A stretch of DNA of 27,736 nucleotides from a virus, in IMG/VR virus record IMGVR_UViG_3300021502_000006, positions 1-27,736 of that record; one strand, 5' to 3'. The notes beneath the pieces are model-generated. The model was not told the DNA's origin and did no database searches. It saw nothing but the letters and a program-made list of their open reading frames with translations. This document shows positions 8,942 to 16,828 of this stretch, one piece after another. A program made the position numbers and the translations under genes. Position 1 is the first letter of the stretch. Every line of letters starts with the position of its first letter.

Positions 8942-11265
8942 CAAAGACCTCCGGATGTGTATCCCATTGCTCTCATTCTCTCTTCTGCTGCCTTCTCAGC
9001 ATCACTCTTTTCTATCCCACCTGATACTGGTGGCAAAGTACCTGTCATCATATGATATTGTCTTGTGGCCGCAGCAGCAGCTTCTGCCTGCCTCGCTGCC
9101 TCGTCTTTATCATGCTTATTAAATTCAGCAGAAGTAGGCGGAGGTGTTTTAATAATCTTTGATTTCTCTGCAATGCCTTCCGGAGAGGGATCTTCAAGCG
9201 GTATTAGCCGGTAATTTCCATCATAAGTAAGTCCCCATAAATACGGATTCTTTCCATTTATCACATTACCATTTGCATTTACAGAGTAAAGTACAGTTTC
9301 TCCATTTATAACTTCACGTTTCATATCTCCAAGTTTTTGCCAGCCTTCATATGTCATTACTAACGGCTTGTTCCATTCCTGGGTTCCTTCCATTATTGAA
9401 CCAATCTTATATCCGAGAGCAAGATTCTTATATTTCTTTTCTGCTTTAGAAAGTTCAAGCATAACCGGTTGCTTCTTCTCTATATCAATTATATAGTCTT
9501 TTCCGTTTTCGTGATAAATCGGTATTCCCAACTTAAACTTTAATTCACCAGTATATGCTTTCCCTTTATGCAAATTCTTATAAGTCTCATCATAACTGCG
9601 CATTATTCTTTCGCGGAGAGCAGGATCAGCCACATCAAGACCAGCAGCACCACCGGCATTAACTTCATTTATAACTTTTTCCGGTCCGGAAAGGTAAAAC
9701 CTTGATAAAAACCCTCTTTTAGCACTGCCTGCAGCCATATTATTCAGTTTTTCAGTAGTTTCCTGATCTATGATGTTTTTTAGAATATTATCAAATACGG
9801 CTCTTTTCTCTGCATCTTTCATTGTTGCTGCCTCGGACTCATTTTCAAAATACCATTTCGTGATTGCATCCTCTGCTGCACTCAATTTCACCGGATCTAT
9901 TTCTCCATTATCTTTCACATATTGCTTATAAAAAGCAGATTTCTCAATATTATCCTTTGCATTGAATTTTGTGATATACCCAAGTTTATTCCCTGCCATA
10001 TCAGTCAATTTTATATAATCATCCGGAAGCAAATAAGGGTATTTATTCTCATCAACCATATTCATTAAAGATAATGCCTGTTTCATTGTTTCATCGGGAT
10101 CAACACCATTTAATATTGCAGAAGCTAACTGTTGCCGATAAAGGAAAGACCTTTCTTTCGCAATATTACTTGGAGATTTTGTTTTTGTATCTGGGTGTAA
10201 TAATAAATATAATCTATGCCAATCTTCCGGGTCCATATCCTTAACTTTTGAGTTTAAATATTCATCAGTCAGTTTGCTTTGATTAAACATTTCAAAAGCC
10301 TTGTCATATTCTGCCTGCTGTGCTGTTGTTTTTAAATATTTCTTTTCGCTTCTGAAAGAATTTAAAACTGTCTGCCTATCTTCTTCGGGAATTGCATCAT
10401 ACCCTTCTCCGGATAAAAATGATGTTACATCTAAATTATCACTCTGGAAATCTTTATAGGCTTGAGCAATCGCATCTCCTCTACCATATAATAATGCTTT
10501 ATGATTCTTGTCAAAATTATCTATAAGAGAGGCTTTGAGATCTGTAATTTGTTTATCATTGAACGTAATTTTATTTCCATCCGGGTCTATATAATAACCA
10601 TCCTTAATTAATTCAAAAGCATCCTTAACCGGGAGTTCTTTTAAATCTTTATATGTTGAATAATAATCAAACTCCAGCCTTGCTTTCTTTAATTCATTAT
10701 CTATTTGATTTGGAGGGAATAATCCTAAATCTGCAGCTCTCTTTATCGTTGACTCTACAGCAAACCAGTTCTCCTCTTTTATTGCTTTACTTCTATCAAG
10801 CGTATAGTTCTCTGCAAGAATTTTATTATTTTGAACATCGGCCTCCATCATCATTTTAAATGTTTTATTATTGATGTCCTCAACAAGCCGATTTTTTAAT
10901 TCTTCTTTTTCATTAGCAGACAAATCTTTCATACTGTCTACTTTGTAATACATATTCTCTATTAAGAAGTCTTTGTTATTATCAATATTCTCCAGATTAT
11001 TCGCATAATCTGCGATCCGATTTTGAGCTTCTGTATCGAGTTCCCTGAAAGCACTGTCCACCTTAACAGCACTTTGCTTTGCCTTCATATTCTTATAAAG
11101 AGCAATCCCATCATCAATCAGTCTTCCGAAAACTCCCAAGGCACTCCAGTTATTATAAAGAGGATTCTCTTTAGCGACTTCTACCCTTTGTAATTGACCT
11201 TGAGGAACGAGAGTTTTGGTTTCACTTTTGTAGTCCGGTAATTTTCTTACTTCTCTAACTGCCAT
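8938..11265 (-). CDS. Internal virion protein, T7 gp15-like by position
   Basis: 775 residues starting with MAVREVRKLPDY. The ATG follows AGGAGAGAGTA. The protein is highly charged and rich in predicted helix (K, E, D, N), with Ala-rich and Gly-rich stretches near the C-terminus (EAAAAATRQY, VSGGIEKSDAEKAAEERMRA) and no signal peptide or obvious enzymatic motif. It lies between a gp14-like protein and the giant gp16-position protein, so by synteny it is the middle component of the three-protein ejection core seen in T7-type podoviruses. Family knowledge: these proteins leave the capsid with the DNA and build a conduit across the cell envelope. The call rests on position, size and composition rather than a diagnostic motif. 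It overlaps the next gene by 4 nt (GTGA). Confidence 0.7.
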   Translation of the reverse strand: MAVREVRKLPDYKSETKTLVPQGQLQRVEVAKENPLYNNWSALGVFGRLIDDGIALYKNMKAKQSAVKVDSAFRELDTEAQNRIADYANNLENIDNNKDFLIENMYYKVDSMKDLSANEKEELKNRLVEDINNKTFKMMMEADVQNNKILAENYTLDRSKAIKEENWFAVESTIKRAADLGLFPPNQIDNELKKARLEFDYYSTYKDLKELPVKDAFELIKDGYYIDPDGNKITFNDKQITDLKASLIDNFDKNHKALLYGRGDAIAQAYKDFQSDNLDVTSFLSGEGYDAIPEEDRQTVLNSFRSEKKYLKTTAQQAEYDKAFEMFNQSKLTDEYLNSKVKDMDPEDWHRLYLLLHPDTKTKSPSNIAKERSFLYRQQLASAILNGVDPDETMKQALSLMNMVDENKYPYLLPDDYIKLTDMAGNKLGYITKFNAKDNIEKSAFYKQYVKDNGEIDPVKLSAAEDAITKWYFENESEAATMKDAEKRAVFDNILKNIIDQETTEKLNNMAAGSAKRGFLSRFYLSGPEKVINEVNAGGAAGLDVADPALRERIMRSYDETYKNLHKGKAYTGELKFKLGIPIYHENGKDYIIDIEKKQPVMLELSKAEKKYKNLALGYKIGSIMEGTQEWNKPLVMTYEGWQKLGDMKREVINGETVLYSVNANGNVINGKNPYLWGLTYDGNYRLIPLEDPSPEGIAEKSKIIKTPPPTSAEFNKHDKDEAARQAEAAAAATRQYHMMTGTLPPVSGGIEKSDAEKAAEERMRAMGYTSGGLW

Positions 11266-11274
11266 TACTCTCTC

Positions 11275-11769
11275 CTAATCAAATGGATTTAACCATGACC
11301 ATCCAGTATGTGATTTTTTTGCTTTATCACGAGTCGTTGTAGCAAATGTAATCTGGTTACCATGTTCGGCGGCCTGTTTTCCATAGATATCTGCCTGGCC
11401 TTGCATAATCCCTGCTTGTGCATTCATAAAATTCTGTACTCTGCCAACATCTCTCTCTGTTCTTCTCTCTATAGAAAGAGTTCTCGTCCTGTTCGATCCG
11501 GCAGTTCCCATACCGCTTGCGGCAGCGAGCGCCTGCTGATCCGCATTTGCAGAAGCTCCTTCCTCTCTTATATCTTGCATTTTCTCGGTCTGTTGCGTTT
11601 GGAAAAGATTTATTTTCTGATTCATTATTGCCTGGTTTTTTAACGCAATAGCTTGATCAGATAAGGCTTGTTTCCTCTGGTTTTCTGCTGCTATTTCACG
11701 ATTTTTTGCATCAGTATTTGCTTTTAAAATCGTTCCACCAATATTAAATAAATCACCAAACCATCCCAT
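11275..11769 (-). CDS. Internal virion protein, T7 gp14-like
   Basis: 164 residues. It starts MGWFGDLFNIGGTILK, a short amphipathic head typical of small podovirus core proteins, then a long Gln/Ala/Lys-rich helical region (AAENQRKQALSDQAIALKNQ) and a Gly/Ala hinge (AAASGMGTAGS). The C-terminus is WSWLNPFD. The ATG overlaps the stop of the tail nozzle gene by one base (TAATG) and has a GGAGG site. Position directly after the nozzle gene and before the 775-residue protein matches T7 gp14, which becomes an outer-membrane channel component during ejection. Assignment is by synteny, length and composition. Confidence 0.75.
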   Translation of the reverse strand: MGWFGDLFNIGGTILKANTDAKNREIAAENQRKQALSDQAIALKNQAIMNQKINLFQTQQTEKMQDIREEGASANADQQALAAASGMGTAGSNRTRTLSIERRTERDVGRVQNFMNAQAGIMQGQADIYGKQAAEHGNQITFATTTRDKAKKSHTGWSWLNPFD

Positions 11770-13700
11770 TAAAAGACCTCCACATTAATTGTCAGAGATA
11801 GAACCGTCATTGGTAAAGGAAGATCCTGTCTAATCATAATATCACCATTGAATTCATGGCCTCCACGATGTGGAACCCGGACAGTCCCGGATATAAGATC
11901 CTGCGGTACATCCATAACAATTGTTTTATCATAATTAAAATTATCCAGATTATCTTCGTCCTTTCCTTCTTTCCCTGCAAGAGTTTTGTAAACTTCTATT
12001 CCAACATTGGTTATTCTCTTTTTTGTGTTCTTTTTCAACCCAATATTCATAGGTACGAGATCGCTGAAATAATTATATCCAACCGTGAATTCTGTCCTTC
12101 TTGTTTCGAGCTGGATTTCCCCACTCGCACTAACAGTATATTCACCAACCGGGACAGGCCCGGACATCACGAATACAGTTTTGTTCGCAAGATGTGTCAT
12201 TCCAGTGATCAAATTATCAACTTCCTGAACGGTTCCTGAATCCTTTGTACCAAAATCATCCATAATTGGATATTGCCCGGTTATCTCATCGAGAAGTTTA
12301 AATGTTGTTGTATCTACTACCTCGACCTGGAAGATATTATAATCAAGCGTATCAACTCCGGTGTCCATAACCTTGACGAAGTCCCCGGTTGAATAACCAT
12401 GTGAAGCTGTTGTAACAACAGTAATCGAAGTAGCCCCCCAAGTGACAGATGATATATCAAAGACAGATCCGAAAACCTGTGTTTTTGCACAATCAAGAAA
12501 CATATAATCTTTCCCGGAAAAATCTATCGGCGCAAACTTCTCAAGATATCCTGTGCCGTCCCGGTCAACAATAGCATAGACCACTTCTGTATCATCTTCT
12601 CTTACAACAGCTATGGATTTATAATCACCTTCTGTATCATGATGAGTCCATGCCATTATCTTATTTTCTTGAGAATATGCGAAAGTGATCAATTCACCAT
12701 TTTCTTTTACTACCCAGACAATTGTTTCCGGTAAATTCTGTACAGCAACTTCTTTTACATACCCTTCTGTGATATGCTCGGCAGCAGCAGTAATATCCGG
12801 AGTTATATATCTGTCAACATTGATATCATACATTGCCAAGCGAATCTTTCGTTTCCCGGCCTGGACGTAAAATAACTCTCCACCGAGAAAGAATCCGGGG
12901 ATCTCACAAGCTGGAAAAGCCGAGTTCTGTTTTGCTGTGATAAGAGTAACTGGGGACATCAGATTGTTTTCATCAGAAACGCTGAATACACCCTTTGTTG
13001 TGCCAACAAACACACCTCTTGCCCCAATACCCCAATTTATCCTTGAACCTTTATTATCACTTATTTTAACTTCAAAAGCATCTGTTGCAAGAAGAGGATC
13101 AGCCTCCTCGAATGTTGTATTCTTTTTTACATTACTTCCCCACATATGTTTCGGGAAAGAATCTCCACCGAGGAATATTGCCCGGCCTTCGTAAAATGTA
13201 ATACCGACCGGTTGGTCGGTTTCCGGTTTATTCCCATCCCAACCAGTAGGATAGCCGACAGATGTTACATAAGCAGCGAAAGAGAAGGTTGGCCCAGACG
13301 AATCATAAGTAAGAATATAAGGGGCAACTTCCGGATGCGTGATGTACATTTCATCGCCGTCAATAGCAAATTGAATGGTTTTTATCTGTTCTGTCGTCCA
13401 GTAAGCAGTAATATCAGAAGAAGCAATTTCTGAACCATGATAGTAAACGTCCATTTTTAAATTATGAAAGGCAAGGACATATCCTTTCCCATCAGTACCT
13501 TCAAACTCAATCAGTCTTGTCCCGGATGTCATTGTATCAAGCATATACGAACCCGGCCGGCGGGTAGCGGCTCCTTGCGGCATAACAATAAAATTCCGCA
13601 GAGTTTCACAACCATTCATATACGCCGGAGAGTCTATTCTCCCCATTGCTTTTGGGGTAATCTCTCCATTGCTGAATGATACTAAAGAATATTCCTGCAT
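11769..13700 (-). CDS. Tail nozzle / tail tubular protein B-like (gp12-like stabilisation protein)
   Basis: 643 residues. The N-terminus shows the family pattern: FSNGEITPKAMGRID, then Y-x-N-G-C-x-x-L-R-N-F-I-V-x-P-Q-G, then RRPGSYML, as in podovirus tail nozzle/stabilisation proteins. The rest is beta-rich (many V/T/Y/G, few long helices), as expected for a propeller-like nozzle. In the virion it would form the hexameric distal tail tube below the adaptor. The ATG directly abuts the TAG of the adaptor gene and follows GAGG, so the two are probably translationally coupled. Length is in the usual range. Recognised from the N-terminal motif and gene order. Confidence 0.85.
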   Translation of the reverse strand: MQEYSLVSFSNGEITPKAMGRIDSPAYMNGCETLRNFIVMPQGAATRRPGSYMLDTMTSGTRLIEFEGTDGKGYVLAFHNLKMDVYYHGSEIASSDITAYWTTEQIKTIQFAIDGDEMYITHPEVAPYILTYDSSGPTFSFAAYVTSVGYPTGWDGNKPETDQPVGITFYEGRAIFLGGDSFPKHMWGSNVKKNTTFEEADPLLATDAFEVKISDNKGSRINWGIGARGVFVGTTKGVFSVSDENNLMSPVTLITAKQNSAFPACEIPGFFLGGELFYVQAGKRKIRLAMYDINVDRYITPDITAAAEHITEGYVKEVAVQNLPETIVWVVKENGELITFAYSQENKIMAWTHHDTEGDYKSIAVVREDDTEVVYAIVDRDGTGYLEKFAPIDFSGKDYMFLDCAKTQVFGSVFDISSVTWGATSITVVTTASHGYSTGDFVKVMDTGVDTLDYNIFQVEVVDTTTFKLLDEITGQYPIMDDFGTKDSGTVQEVDNLITGMTHLANKTVFVMSGPVPVGEYTVSASGEIQLETRRTEFTVGYNYFSDLVPMNIGLKKNTKKRITNVGIEVYKTLAGKEGKDEDNLDNFNYDKTIVMDVPQDLISGTVRVPHRGGHEFNGDIMIRQDLPLPMTVLSLTINVEVF

Positions 13701-14252
13701 CTATCTATCCTCAATCCATGTGTCAGTTTCCGGAATTATCCCATAACCCTTTGAATTCTCTGTTTTCGCTTTGAGCAGCCTCTTCTCATATAATTGTTCA
13801 AGTGTTGCTGCAAGCTGCAGATTCGCACTTGCAGAATAAGCAATTTTTGAAGCGAGTAAAGTTACAACTGCATCGAGAAATTTAGGTTTGAATAGGTTTA
13901 CATCTGAGATATTCGCTATGTAGATAAGATCGAGAGTTTCAGCATCGGCAAGAATTGTATGTCCTTCTTCCCTATACTCAAACTCACTTCCCTCTTCAAT
14001 ATAGATATGATTATAGTCAGGAGGTAATTCAAATGCAGCAGAAAAACCAAAAGCCGGAACAGTAGTCAACGCTGAAAGCGAAGTCCTTTTCCGGGCAAAC
14101 ATCCAATCATCTTCTGAAATAGCTGTCTCTATACAAAGGTCAATAAAAGTGCTTGCAACATCTGCGAGTTTACTTCCATCATCCTCGGAAGCAATCTGTT
14201 CTTCCCCTACAAGGAGAAGTGCCATGTTTATTAAAGTGGTACGGCTTGCCAT
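13701..14252 (-). CDS. Tail adaptor / tail tubular protein A-like (gp11-like)
   Basis: 183 residues. It begins MASRTTLINMALLLVGEEQI, the usual start of podovirus head-tail adaptors (short helix, then a conserved G after hydrophobics). Further on come W-M-F-A-R-K-R, L-P-P-D-Y-N-H and a helical C-terminus with YEKRLLKAKTENSKGYG. It would form the dodecameric ring joining portal and nozzle. It is the first gene after the terminator that follows the capsid accessory gene. Its ribosome-binding site (GGGAGGG, 14257-14263) directly abuts a 24-bp palindrome (14264-14287), suggesting specific control of expression at this point. Confidence 0.85.
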   Translation of the reverse strand: MASRTTLINMALLLVGEEQIASEDDGSKLADVASTFIDLCIETAISEDDWMFARKRTSLSALTTVPAFGFSAAFELPPDYNHIYIEEGSEFEYREEGHTILADAETLDLIYIANISDVNLFKPKFLDAVVTLLASKIAYSASANLQLAATLEQLYEKRLLKAKTENSKGYGIIPETDTWIEDR

Positions 14253-14263
14253 TATACCCTCCC

Positions 14264-14287
14264 AAAAACGAAACTAATTTCGTTTTT
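14264..14287. repeat. 24-bp palindrome, copy 1 (perfect arms)
   Basis: Two perfectly complementary 10-nt arms (left arm AAAAACGAAA, right arm TTTCGTTTTT) flank CTAA. It is identical to copy 4 at 25025-25048 and similar to the copies at 21400-21423 and 22174-22197. On the minus strand, the direction of transcription here, it ends immediately before the GGGAGGG ribosome-binding site of the adaptor gene. It could be a repressor operator, an RNA-level translational operator, or a short-stem terminator with a built-in U-tract. Confidence 0.85.
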
Positions 14288-14313
14288 AAAGAAGGGGAGG
14301 GTTTCCCCTCCCC
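14287..14313 (-). terminator. Rho-independent terminator after the capsid accessory gene
   Basis: Read on the minus strand: an 8-bp perfect GC stem (GGGGAGGG / CCCTCCCC) closed by a GAAA tetraloop and followed by TTCTTTA. It lies 6 nt after the stop of the Bbp16-like gene. It is placed as the T7 late terminator is after the capsid gene and would let capsid genes be transcribed more than the tail genes. Confidence 0.8.
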
Positions 14314-14319
14314 GATTCA

Positions 14320-14691
14320 TTAGGATGCGACAATACCTGCGGTGATCTGTCCTGCTGAGACAGAGGTTGCGGTAGTTCTTATACGTACAAACTGTTCACA
14401 CCCATCCGGGATGGGAAGTTTGAACATCGCACCATTCACAACCTGGGCTGCAGGATAGGCCGGTGAAGTAACAAGATCCGTATATGTACCGCCTTCGGTA
14501 TCACAAGTCTGTATTGTGAAGGTACAGGTTGTTGCACCTGCAAGATCTTCATTGACTACAATCCCGAAGAACGCCTGTTCCCCGACATCGAGATCGAGGT
14601 CTCCGGAATTAAGATCGAGAACATCCCCAACCACACCGGCAGCCACAATATCCTGCTCATAAGCAAAAAGAAGCTTTTTATCAAATATCAT
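14320..14691 (-). CDS. Bbp16-like capsid-associated (decoration/cement) protein
   Basis: 123 residues. It begins MIFDKKLLFAYEQDI, then A-G-V-V-G-D-V-L-D-L-N and a beta-rich body (TCTFTIQTCDTEGGTYTDLV), ending QITAGIVAS. This is the pattern of the small beta-sandwich proteins next to the capsid gene in BPP-1-like podoviruses (Bbp16 family): D-L-N/D-L-G near the start, a 'TF.I.T..' strand, and a 'R.R......G.ITAG.V' end. It probably stabilises the capsid surface. It has a GGAGGAAAGAT site, lies 11 nt after the capsid gene and is followed directly by a strong terminator. Family assignment is from memory of the pattern; the structural role is inferred. Confidence 0.72.
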   Translation of the reverse strand: MIFDKKLLFAYEQDIVAAGVVGDVLDLNSGDLDLDVGEQAFFGIVVNEDLAGATTCTFTIQTCDTEGGTYTDLVTSPAYPAAQVVNGAMFKLPIPDGCEQFVRIRTTATSVSAGQITAGIVAS

Positions 14692-14702
14692 ATCTTTCCT
14701 CC

Positions 14703-15653
14703 TTAGGTTACAGCGTCTTCGCTGGTCCCAATTGCCTCTACCATTTTGATAGGTTTTCCGAGGAAAGTGGTTACAGGTCTTCCAAAAGCCTCTGCAATAC
14801 CGAGATTTACATTGACTTTATCCTTTACGGCAATATCGAACTGTGTAAGCATTGAAGAGTCTGCATAAATTACCGCACCTTTACCACGGCCAGGCATCTT
14901 GTTGAGTGCTTTAATAAGAAGATCATCAACGCCAGAAGTAGCAATATCCTGAGAAGAATCAATGTTTGCAATTCTTGCATAATTATCCTCGTTGTTGATT
15001 ACCATACCGGCTGCAAGCTCGTAGTGGGAAACCCACATCTGCTTGTTTCCATTCGTACTGGTAATGAGTTTCTTACCAAGGTCCTCTTTATTGAGTCCAT
15101 GTTTCCATTCTCCTGGATAGATCATGTGACATTTGGTTTCGCCCCACTGCATAATAAGCAAAGATGTCCTATTTGCAGAGCCGCCGCCGTCATAAACCAT
15201 TGCCTGGGAGAGGGATTTCAGCCTTCCTCTTAGACCGACAAAACTTTTTCCATCAGTAAGCTCATTGATAAATGAGGCAGCAAAGGTTTTCCCGAGACCG
15301 GAAATAAACCGCTGATCCTGATTTGATCTGAACTTCTGTTTGTTTTTCGAGATACGTACAAGTCTGTCGTCAACTTTGGAATATGCTTCCAAGAAAGCCA
15401 TTTCCTCAGTTAATTCTACAAACTGCGCACGTTCGTCCGGAACGTCATCATTGATTGATGTCCATGTACCTGTAGGCTCGTTGAGAGTCTGTAAGTAGGT
15501 ATGCCCGGTAAGACCATTGGCCTGTACCCAAACCATATCCTCGAGTGCTTCAAACTGCTCTACGAGAGTATCTACAACAGGCAGGAATTCATCATCTTTC
15601 ATCTGTTTAACCAAATCCAGCAACGTTGGATTGGTTGAAGTGATAGTTGCCAT
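14703..15653 (-). CDS. Major capsid protein
   Basis: 316 residues starting MATITSTNPTLLDLVKQMKD. It has the layout of podovirus major capsid proteins of the BPP-1/Bcep22 type: a helical N-arm (PVVDTLVEQFEALEDMVW), then LPTG-like GTWTSINDDVPDE, a central helix with SKNKQKFRSNQDQRFISGLG, Gly-rich GRGKGAVIYADSS, and a C-terminal domain ending KPIKMVEAIGTSEDAVT. Length and position (scaffold, then capsid, then decoration) fit. Ribosome-binding site GGAG, then TATTTT and ATG. An HK97-like fold is expected from the family but cannot be tested here. A strong terminator lies one gene downstream, consistent with high expression. Confidence 0.85.
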   Translation of the reverse strand: MATITSTNPTLLDLVKQMKDDEFLPVVDTLVEQFEALEDMVWVQANGLTGHTYLQTLNEPTGTWTSINDDVPDERAQFVELTEEMAFLEAYSKVDDRLVRISKNKQKFRSNQDQRFISGLGKTFAASFINELTDGKSFVGLRGRLKSLSQAMVYDGGGSANRTSLLIMQWGETKCHMIYPGEWKHGLNKEDLGKKLITSTNGNKQMWVSHYELAAGMVINNEDNYARIANIDSSQDIATSGVDDLLIKALNKMPGRGKGAVIYADSSMLTQFDIAVKDKVNVNLGIAEAFGRPVTTFLGKPIKMVEAIGTSEDAVT

Positions 15654-15736
15654 AAAATACTCCTATAGTTTTTTACGCAATTCCGTCAACGTCAACCCGA
15701 TTTCCAAGTGGTTACCGGATCTGATCTTCTCAGGTC

Positions 15737-16567
15737 TTACAGCCCTTTCATTGATGGATAATAAATCTGTCCGGAAGGAACTTCTTCCTTATCATCCAGG
15801 TCTCCATCCAACAATGAATCCCCTTTCAGGGATTTCCCTTTCTCAACGAGAAAGGATATTACTTTGGGGTCGTTTCCAAGTCCAGTTTTATTAAGTTTCT
15901 CCAGGAGATCTTTTCCGCCAAGAGCCTTAATTCCATCCTCCATGAACTTAATGTTTTTTGTATAATCACTTCCCCATTCATTCTTAAAATGTGCCTCAAT
16001 CTTCTCCTTTTCTTCCAGATTGTGTTTTGCAATCGAATCGTATTCTCTCTTAGCTTCATCCGCATACCACTTCTGGAAAGCTTCAAACTGTTTCTCAGTC
16101 CAGGCATTGGTAAGTGCCAATTCCTGTAACCCTTTGAACTGCTCTTCACTTAATTGTACACCCTCTGGTAGGTCAGTGTCAACTTTTTTATACTCATTGA
16201 CATCTTCCGGGACCCCAATACTCTTTAAAAATGCCTTTTTTTCCTCTTCTGTGGCATCTTCTCCGGGTACAAAAGCTTTACCTGCCTTCAATTCCTCCAT
16301 TTCTTTGACTGTTTTCAGGTAAGCATCCGACAAATCATTGATTGTCTGGAATTGTTTTAAGGTCTCGTGAGTTTTATACTCGCCGGCATTTTGCGCCATC
16401 CATTTCGGGAAATCGTTATTCTGGCCCCCTCCATTTTGCGAACCTCCGCCGCCTCCACCATTACCGCCTCCATCTGGCGGGGTATTCTTATCTCCGTCCA
16501 AATCTCCACTGCCAAGCAATGAAGCATCTTCCGTTCCCGGATCACCGGTTCCAGGTTGATTTAGCAT
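15737..16567 (-). CDS. Capsid assembly scaffolding protein
   Basis: 276 residues, acidic and helix-rich. It has a disordered N-terminus with a Gly/Asn/Gln run at about 33-52 (GGGNGGGGGG core), then charged helices (EEKKAFLKSIG, LSEEQFKGLQELAL, KHNLEEKEKIEAHFKNEWGS), then a short tail IYYPSMKGL that could be the capsid-contact segment. The composition, the length and the position between portal and capsid genes are typical of podovirus scaffolds, which fill the procapsid and leave on maturation. ATG preceded by TAGGAGAAAATT. The 83 nt between its stop and the capsid gene show no gene. Confidence 0.8.
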   Translation of the reverse strand: MLNQPGTGDPGTEDASLLGSGDLDGDKNTPPDGGGNGGGGGGSQNGGGQNNDFPKWMAQNAGEYKTHETLKQFQTINDLSDAYLKTVKEMEELKAGKAFVPGEDATEEEKKAFLKSIGVPEDVNEYKKVDTDLPEGVQLSEEQFKGLQELALTNAWTEKQFEAFQKWYADEAKREYDSIAKHNLEEKEKIEAHFKNEWGSDYTKNIKFMEDGIKALGGKDLLEKLNKTGLGNDPKVISFLVEKGKSLKGDSLLDGDLDDKEEVPSGQIYYPSMKGL

Positions 16568-16576
16568 AATTTTCTC

Positions 16577-16828
16577 CTATATAAGTCGTGATATTATCAA
16601 TTCCTCATCTCCGACATCCCATTCGCCGAAGTATGAAAGTAATTGCTTTGCATAATTGCTCAGGGCAACCTCTTCTTCTGTCTCACATCTGCTAAAAAAA
16701 TGCAGATCTGTGAGAATCTTTGTGAGAACCCTCCTTCCATCCTCACTTCCAAAGACGACCCTGAAATCTCTCTCCATAAATTGTTCCTGTTCTTTACTTA
16801 GGACAGGTTTTTTGTGCCAGCTTCTCAT
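16577..16828 (-). CDS. Bbp19-like small head protein
   Basis: 83 residues. The core RDFRVVFGSEDGRRVLTKIL, followed by DLHFF-S-R-C and ALSNYAKQLLSYFG, matches the small alpha-helical Bbp19-like proteins next to portal genes in BPP-1-like podoviruses (pattern 'F...F.t..G..VL..L'). Its exact role is not established in the family. It overlaps the end of the portal gene (ATGA at 16825-16828) and is probably translationally coupled to it, with GAGGGG upstream. Confidence 0.7.
   Translation of the reverse strand: MRSWHKKPVLSKEQEQFMERDFRVVFGSEDGRRVLTKILTDLHFFSRCETEEEVALSNYAKQLLSYFGEWDVGDEELIISRLI

Noticed and set aside
15662-15689. TTGACG-16-TATAGG promoter-like sequence before the capsid gene
   Set aside because: The predicted transcript start would fall downstream of the GGAG site of the capsid gene and remove it, so the match is probably chance.
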